Assembly: GCF_000248055.1 (NCBI RefSeq)
Contig: NZ_BAFC01000005.1
Coordinates: forward strand, 1-45,605
From: Gordonia sputi NBRC 100414
Lineage (GTDB): Bacteria > Actinomycetota > Actinomycetes > Mycobacteriales > Mycobacteriaceae
Direction: 5' to 3'
DNA length: 45,605 nucleotides
Made by a program: the position numbers and the translations under genes. Under the pieces are notes generated by a model that worked only from the letters and a program-made list of their open reading frames with translations, did no database searches and was not told the origin of the DNA. This document shows, piece after piece, positions 43,502-45,605 of the stretch (its first letter is position 1; every line of letters starts with the position of its first letter).

Positions 43502-44275
43502 TCAGTCCTTGACGAGGCCGCCGTCGACGACGAGGTTCTGTCCGGTGACCGCCCGCGACCACGGTGAGAGGAAAAACATTGTGGCGTCGGCGAATTCCTC
43601 TGGTGTGGTGACCGACCGCAGGGGAGTGGACGCGGCGATGGCGTCGAAGATCTCAGGGGGTGTCGCTGCGCTCGCGTCTGTGGTGCGCAGGAGTCCGCCG
43701 GAGACCATGTTGACGGTGATGTTGTCCGGGCCGAGGTCGGCGGCCAGCGTGCGAGTCAGCGCCAGGAGTGCGGCCTTGGCGGCTGTGTAGTCGTGGTAGG
43801 GGACAACGGGATTCTGCACGAGGTTGGTGCCGATGTTGACAATGCGCCCTGTACCGGCTTCGCGCATGCCCGGAAGCGCCGCCTGTACGACTGTCAGTGC
43901 GCCACCGACGATTCCGCGAAACTGCGCGTCGAGTTCTGCGGTGCTGATGGTGTCGGCGGTTGAGCGGGCGTCGCCGTTGAACGAATAGTCGGGCAGGGCG
44001 TTGTTCACCACCGCCGAGATAGGCGCGCCGAAATAGGTTGTCGCAGTGTCGATCATCGTCTGAACCGCGTCGGGGTCGGTCACGTCGGCTTCGACGGCGA
44101 GTGCTCGGTCGCCGAACTCTGCTGCCAGCGCAACGGCCGCGTCGGCGCTGCGTCGATAGTTGACGACCACACGCGCACCCTCACGCGCCGCGGCGCGTGC
44201 GAGCGTTGCGCCCAGTCCGCGGCCCGCGCCGGTGATCAGAATGACGTGCTCGGAAAGAGGCAGCGCTGCAGGCAT
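43502..44275 (-). CDS. short-chain dehydrogenase/reductase (3-oxoacyl-reductase type), TPP-riboswitch controlled
   Basis: A 257-residue classical SDR. The cofactor motif is 'ILITGAGRGLGATLAR', with 'VNYRRSADA' after the second strand suggesting NADPH, then 'VVNNALPDYSFNG', and the catalytic Tyr/Lys in 'PYHDYTAAKAALLALTR'. The end 'TGQNLVVDGGLVKD' is family-typical. The substrate is unknown. A TPP riboswitch directly precedes the gene: its 3' end is about six bases from the ATG and supplies the only plausible ribosome site (AAGGGA). So expression should fall when thiamine diphosphate is plentiful. Such enzymes are not part of the classical thiamine pathway. Confidence 0.92.
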   Translation of the reverse strand: MPAALPLSEHVILITGAGRGLGATLARAAAREGARVVVNYRRSADAAVALAAEFGDRALAVEADVTDPDAVQTMIDTATTYFGAPISAVVNNALPDYSFNGDARSTADTISTAELDAQFRGIVGGALTVVQAALPGMREAGTGRIVNIGTNLVQNPVVPYHDYTAAKAALLALTRTLAADLGPDNITVNMVSGGLLRTTDASAATPPEIFDAIAASTPLRSVTTPEEFADATMFFLSPWSRAVTGQNLVVDGGLVKD

Positions 44276-44280
44276 TTTCG

Positions 44281-44362
44281 GACCATCCCTTCGCCAGTGC
44301 TAACTGGAGCAGGTTCTGCGGGTCTGATCTCAGCCGACCTTGTGTCGGCACCCCGTGTCAGT
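44281..44362 (-). promoter_or_regulatory. TPP (THI-box) riboswitch
   Basis: Read on the reverse strand, the conserved TPP aptamer parts occur in order: ACACGGGGTGCC, a variable P3 hairpin (GACACAAGGTC), GGCTGAGATCA, ACCCGC, GAACCTG, a short P5 arm (CAGTTAGCACTGG) and GCGAAGGGA. The 3' end is next to the dehydrogenase start codon, and no terminator follows. This suggests translational control by hiding the AAGGGA ribosome site in the ligand-bound fold. Confidence 0.95.
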
Positions 44363-44368
44363 CTGGCA

Positions 44369-44397
44369 ATCAGACCGCACTCGGGTGGCGAACGCAA
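44369..44397 (-). promoter_or_regulatory. candidate promoter of the riboswitch transcript
   Basis: On the reverse strand TTGCGT (44392-44397) and TCTGAT (44369-44374) are separated by 17 bases. Transcription would start just before the aptamer. The -10 match is weak. Confidence 0.4.
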
Positions 44398-44408
44398 GCA
44401 CCGCTTAG

Positions 44409-44460
44409 AGTTGCGTGGGATCCTCGGGGGCATTTTTGTACCCGTGGATCCCACACAACT
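44409..44460. repeat. long imperfect hairpin between riboswitch and tRNA terminator
   Basis: AGTTGCGTGGGATCC and GGATCCCACACAACT pair with one mismatch, and CGGG/CCCG extend the stem inward to a 12-base loop that contains five T residues. Neither strand has a T run after the stem. It could be a terminator, a small RNA structure or a mobile-element remnant. Confidence 0.6.
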
Positions 44461-44480
44461 GCGCCAAGGGGCCGGGGAAC

Positions 44481-44510
44481 GAAAAGATCCCGCTGCGAAC
44501 AGCGGGATCT
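44481..44510 (-). terminator. rho-independent terminator of the tRNA cluster
   Basis: On the reverse strand AGATCCCGCTG and CAGCGGGATCT form a perfect 11-pair stem with a TTCG loop, followed by TTTTC. It stands three bases behind the tRNA-Val gene. Confidence 0.9.
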
Positions 44511-44512
44511 GA

Positions 44513-44587
44513 TGGTGCGCGATACTGGGATTGAACCAGTGACCTCTTCCGTGTCAGGGAAGCGCTCTCCCGCTGAGCTAATCGCGC
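44513..44587 (-). tRNA. tRNA-Val (GAC)
   Basis: Acceptor GCGCGAT pairs with ATCGCGC, and the anticodon loop CTGACAC gives GAC. The T arm contains GGTTCAATCC, and an encoded CCA follows the discriminator A. It is the last of a three-gene cluster. Confidence 0.95.
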
Positions 44588-44606
44588 GGGTATGAAATTG
44601 GTGGTT

Positions 44607-44680
44607 TGGAGGTGGCGACGGGAATCGAACCCGTGTACACGGCTTTGCAGGCCGTTGCCTCACCACTCGGCCACACCACC
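44607..44680 (-). tRNA. tRNA-Cys (GCA)
   Basis: Acceptor GGTGGTG pairs with CGCCACC. The anticodon loop CTGCAAA reads GCA, the T arm contains GGTTCGATTCC, and CCA is encoded. It is 19 bases from the tRNA-Val gene. Confidence 0.95.
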
Positions 44681-44702
44681 AGATGCGAGTCGACTCGCGC
44701 CG

Positions 44703-44775
44703 AGCGGATGACGGGATTCGAACCCGCGACCCTCACCTTGGCAAGGTGATGCGCTACCAGCTGCGCTACATCCGC
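44703..44775 (-). tRNA. tRNA-Gly (GCC)
   Basis: Acceptor GCGGATG pairs with CATCCGC. The anticodon loop TTGCCAA reads GCC, and the T arm contains GGTTCGAATCC. CCA is not encoded. It is the first gene of the cluster; GATAAT (44831-44836, reverse strand) upstream is a likely -10 element. Confidence 0.95.
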
Positions 44776-44942
44776 ATGCTTCGCGAGCAGATCTTGTGGA
44801 CCATTTGTTGCTCGCGATGCGATGCAGAACATTATCCGACCGACACGCTTCTAACAAATCGCCTGGTCAGAGCCTCGGAAAGTGGGAAGTGTGCAGGCGG
44901 AGAGTGTCGCGATGGCACCAAGACGCACCCTTGGGCCGCGAT

Positions 44943-44972
44943 TTGGGTTCCCGGCGTCGATCCGTGTAGTCT
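44943..44972 (+). promoter_or_regulatory. promoter of the forward tRNA-Val
   Basis: TTGGGT (44943-44948) and TAGTCT (44967-44972) are 18 bases apart, 38 bases ahead of the tRNA. Confidence 0.55.
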
Positions 44973-45009
44973 TTGCCCTCGTGCACCGACGCCTTTGCGC
45001 GTCGCGCGC

Positions 45010-45084
45010 GGTCCCGTGGCTCAGTGGAAGAGCGTCCCGTTCACACCGGGAAGGTCGCTGGTTCGATCCCAGCCGGGACCACCA
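45010..45084 (+). tRNA. tRNA-Val (CAC)
   Basis: Acceptor GGTCCCG pairs with CGGGACC. The anticodon stem TCCCG/CGGGA encloses TTCACAC, reading CAC. The T arm contains GGTTCGATCCC and CCA is encoded. It is divergent from the Gly-Cys-Val cluster and directly precedes a lower-GC gene. Confidence 0.95.
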
Positions 45085-45156
45085 GGTCAGAGCGTTATTG
45101 CTGGCCAGCGTGCCCTAACCGTGCACCAACGGGTCTGATTCGCTTGGGAGTGGCCG

Positions 45157-45605
45157 GTGTCTGACGACCACGAAGTCGAGATTCATAAGCGCGGATCGAC
45201 GCCGTATCACGAGCTGCCAGATGTGATGCAGCTTCATCGGGCCATCGGCGGTTACGTGACGGTTTTCTCGGAGTTGATATCGACAATGCGGACCGCCATT
45301 CATGCCTTTCTTGCTCCAGTCGACAAGCCGATAGTTATGGGTGATGACCGGCTCGACATCCTGCTCGCGACCATGACAGCGAAGCCGATGAGCGACGCGT
45401 TCTTCGGGTTGGCGATGCACGTCGCGTCGCTCGACGCTGATGAGCAGCGAATACTTAACGCGCTTCGCCGGGACGTCGCCGATCAGGTGGCTTTCCGCAA
45501 CGACTTGCTGCATTCCGAATGGTCGGTCGGGTGGGTGGACAATGAGACCGGTGAGCCGGTGGCGGCATCCGCACTCAGGATCAAGACTGTTGAGAAGGTG
45601 CCTAG
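45157..45605 (+). CDS. hypothetical HEPN-like protein, 3' end cut by window
   Basis: A GTG at 45157 with GGGAG nine bases upstream opens a frame that has no stop before the window end (149 residues seen). I do not recognise the family as a whole. The predicted fold is helical: 'VMQLHRAIGGYVTVFSELISTMRTAIHAFL', a second helix pair, and then 'VADQVAFRNDLLHSEW', which contains R-N-D-L-L-H (residues 114-119), an Rx4H motif with a polar residue after the Arg as in HEPN ribonucleases. Several codons rare in the neighbours occur (ATA, TTA-like, CTT), and GC content is lower. Its place directly after a tRNA gene suggests acquired DNA. Confidence 0.6.
   Translation, partial: MSDDHEVEIHKRGSTPYHELPDVMQLHRAIGGYVTVFSELISTMRTAIHAFLAPVDKPIVMGDDRLDILLATMTAKPMSDAFFGLAMHVASLDADEQRILNALRRDVADQVAFRNDLLHSEWSVGWVDNETGEPVAASALRIKTVEKVP

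Overview
The window reads as a high-GC chromosomal segment of a mycolic-acid-containing actinobacterium of the order Mycobacteriales. It is probably outside Mycobacterium itself (Gordonia-, Williamsia- or Rhodococcus-like), although the genus cannot be fixed from this sequence alone. The evidence is a gene order that follows, with gaps and insertions, the remembered order of the Mycobacterium tuberculosis block from about Rv2714 to Rv2669, plus an arabinofuranosyltransferase (AftC), an Ag85-type mycolyltransferase and the coproporphyrin-dependent haem enzymes. I read 44 protein-coding genes (the first and last cut by the window edges), four tRNAs, one TPP riboswitch and several promoters, terminators and repeats.

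1-9.7 kb: a PAC2-family gene (cut), a lipoprotein, a DUF4192 gene, the iron regulator ideR, a deacetylase/acetyltransferase pair (acuC plus a GNAT-acyl-CoA-synthetase fusion that looks like a Pat protein acetyltransferase), the stress sigma factor sigB with a recognisable ECF-type promoter, and small conserved genes. 9.7-18.4 kb: a BrkB-like membrane protein, an SF2 helicase, small zinc-ribbon and DUF952 genes, the principal sigma factor sigA, polyphosphate glucokinase, an inositol-phosphatase-family gene and an envelope-integrity (LytR_C) gene. 18.4-30.2 kb: DUF4193 with a long leader holding a consensus promoter and a CRP-type palindrome, DUF3093, dut, DUF3710, a hydrolase, an OB-fold protein, DUF3159, the Trk regulators ceoC/ceoB, an APC permease, an RNA methyltransferase and dxs.

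30.2-42.9 kb: RNase D with DUF3000, divergent from a haem operon (hemE, protoporphyrinogen/coproporphyrinogen oxidase, then chdC after a cluster of REP-like repeats), a HAD hydrolase, msrB, aftC, a TAP-like secreted hydrolase that seems to have lost its nucleophile and histidine, a RibD-like reductase, zapE and a secreted mycolyltransferase. 42.9-45.6 kb: a GNAT gene, a short-chain dehydrogenase placed directly behind a TPP riboswitch, two hairpins, a Gly-Cys-Val tRNA cluster, a divergent tRNA-Val, and a lower-GC open frame with a HEPN-type Rx4H motif that runs off the window and may mark the edge of an island.

Most of the window is conserved core. The parts most worth checking are the TPP-controlled dehydrogenase, the HEPN-like gene at the tRNA boundary, the degenerate TAP-like hydrolase, the REP cluster inside the haem operon, the repeat-bearing Pat-like protein and the large set of apparently leaderless promoters. 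I did not see a complete, clearly undescribed multi-gene system.
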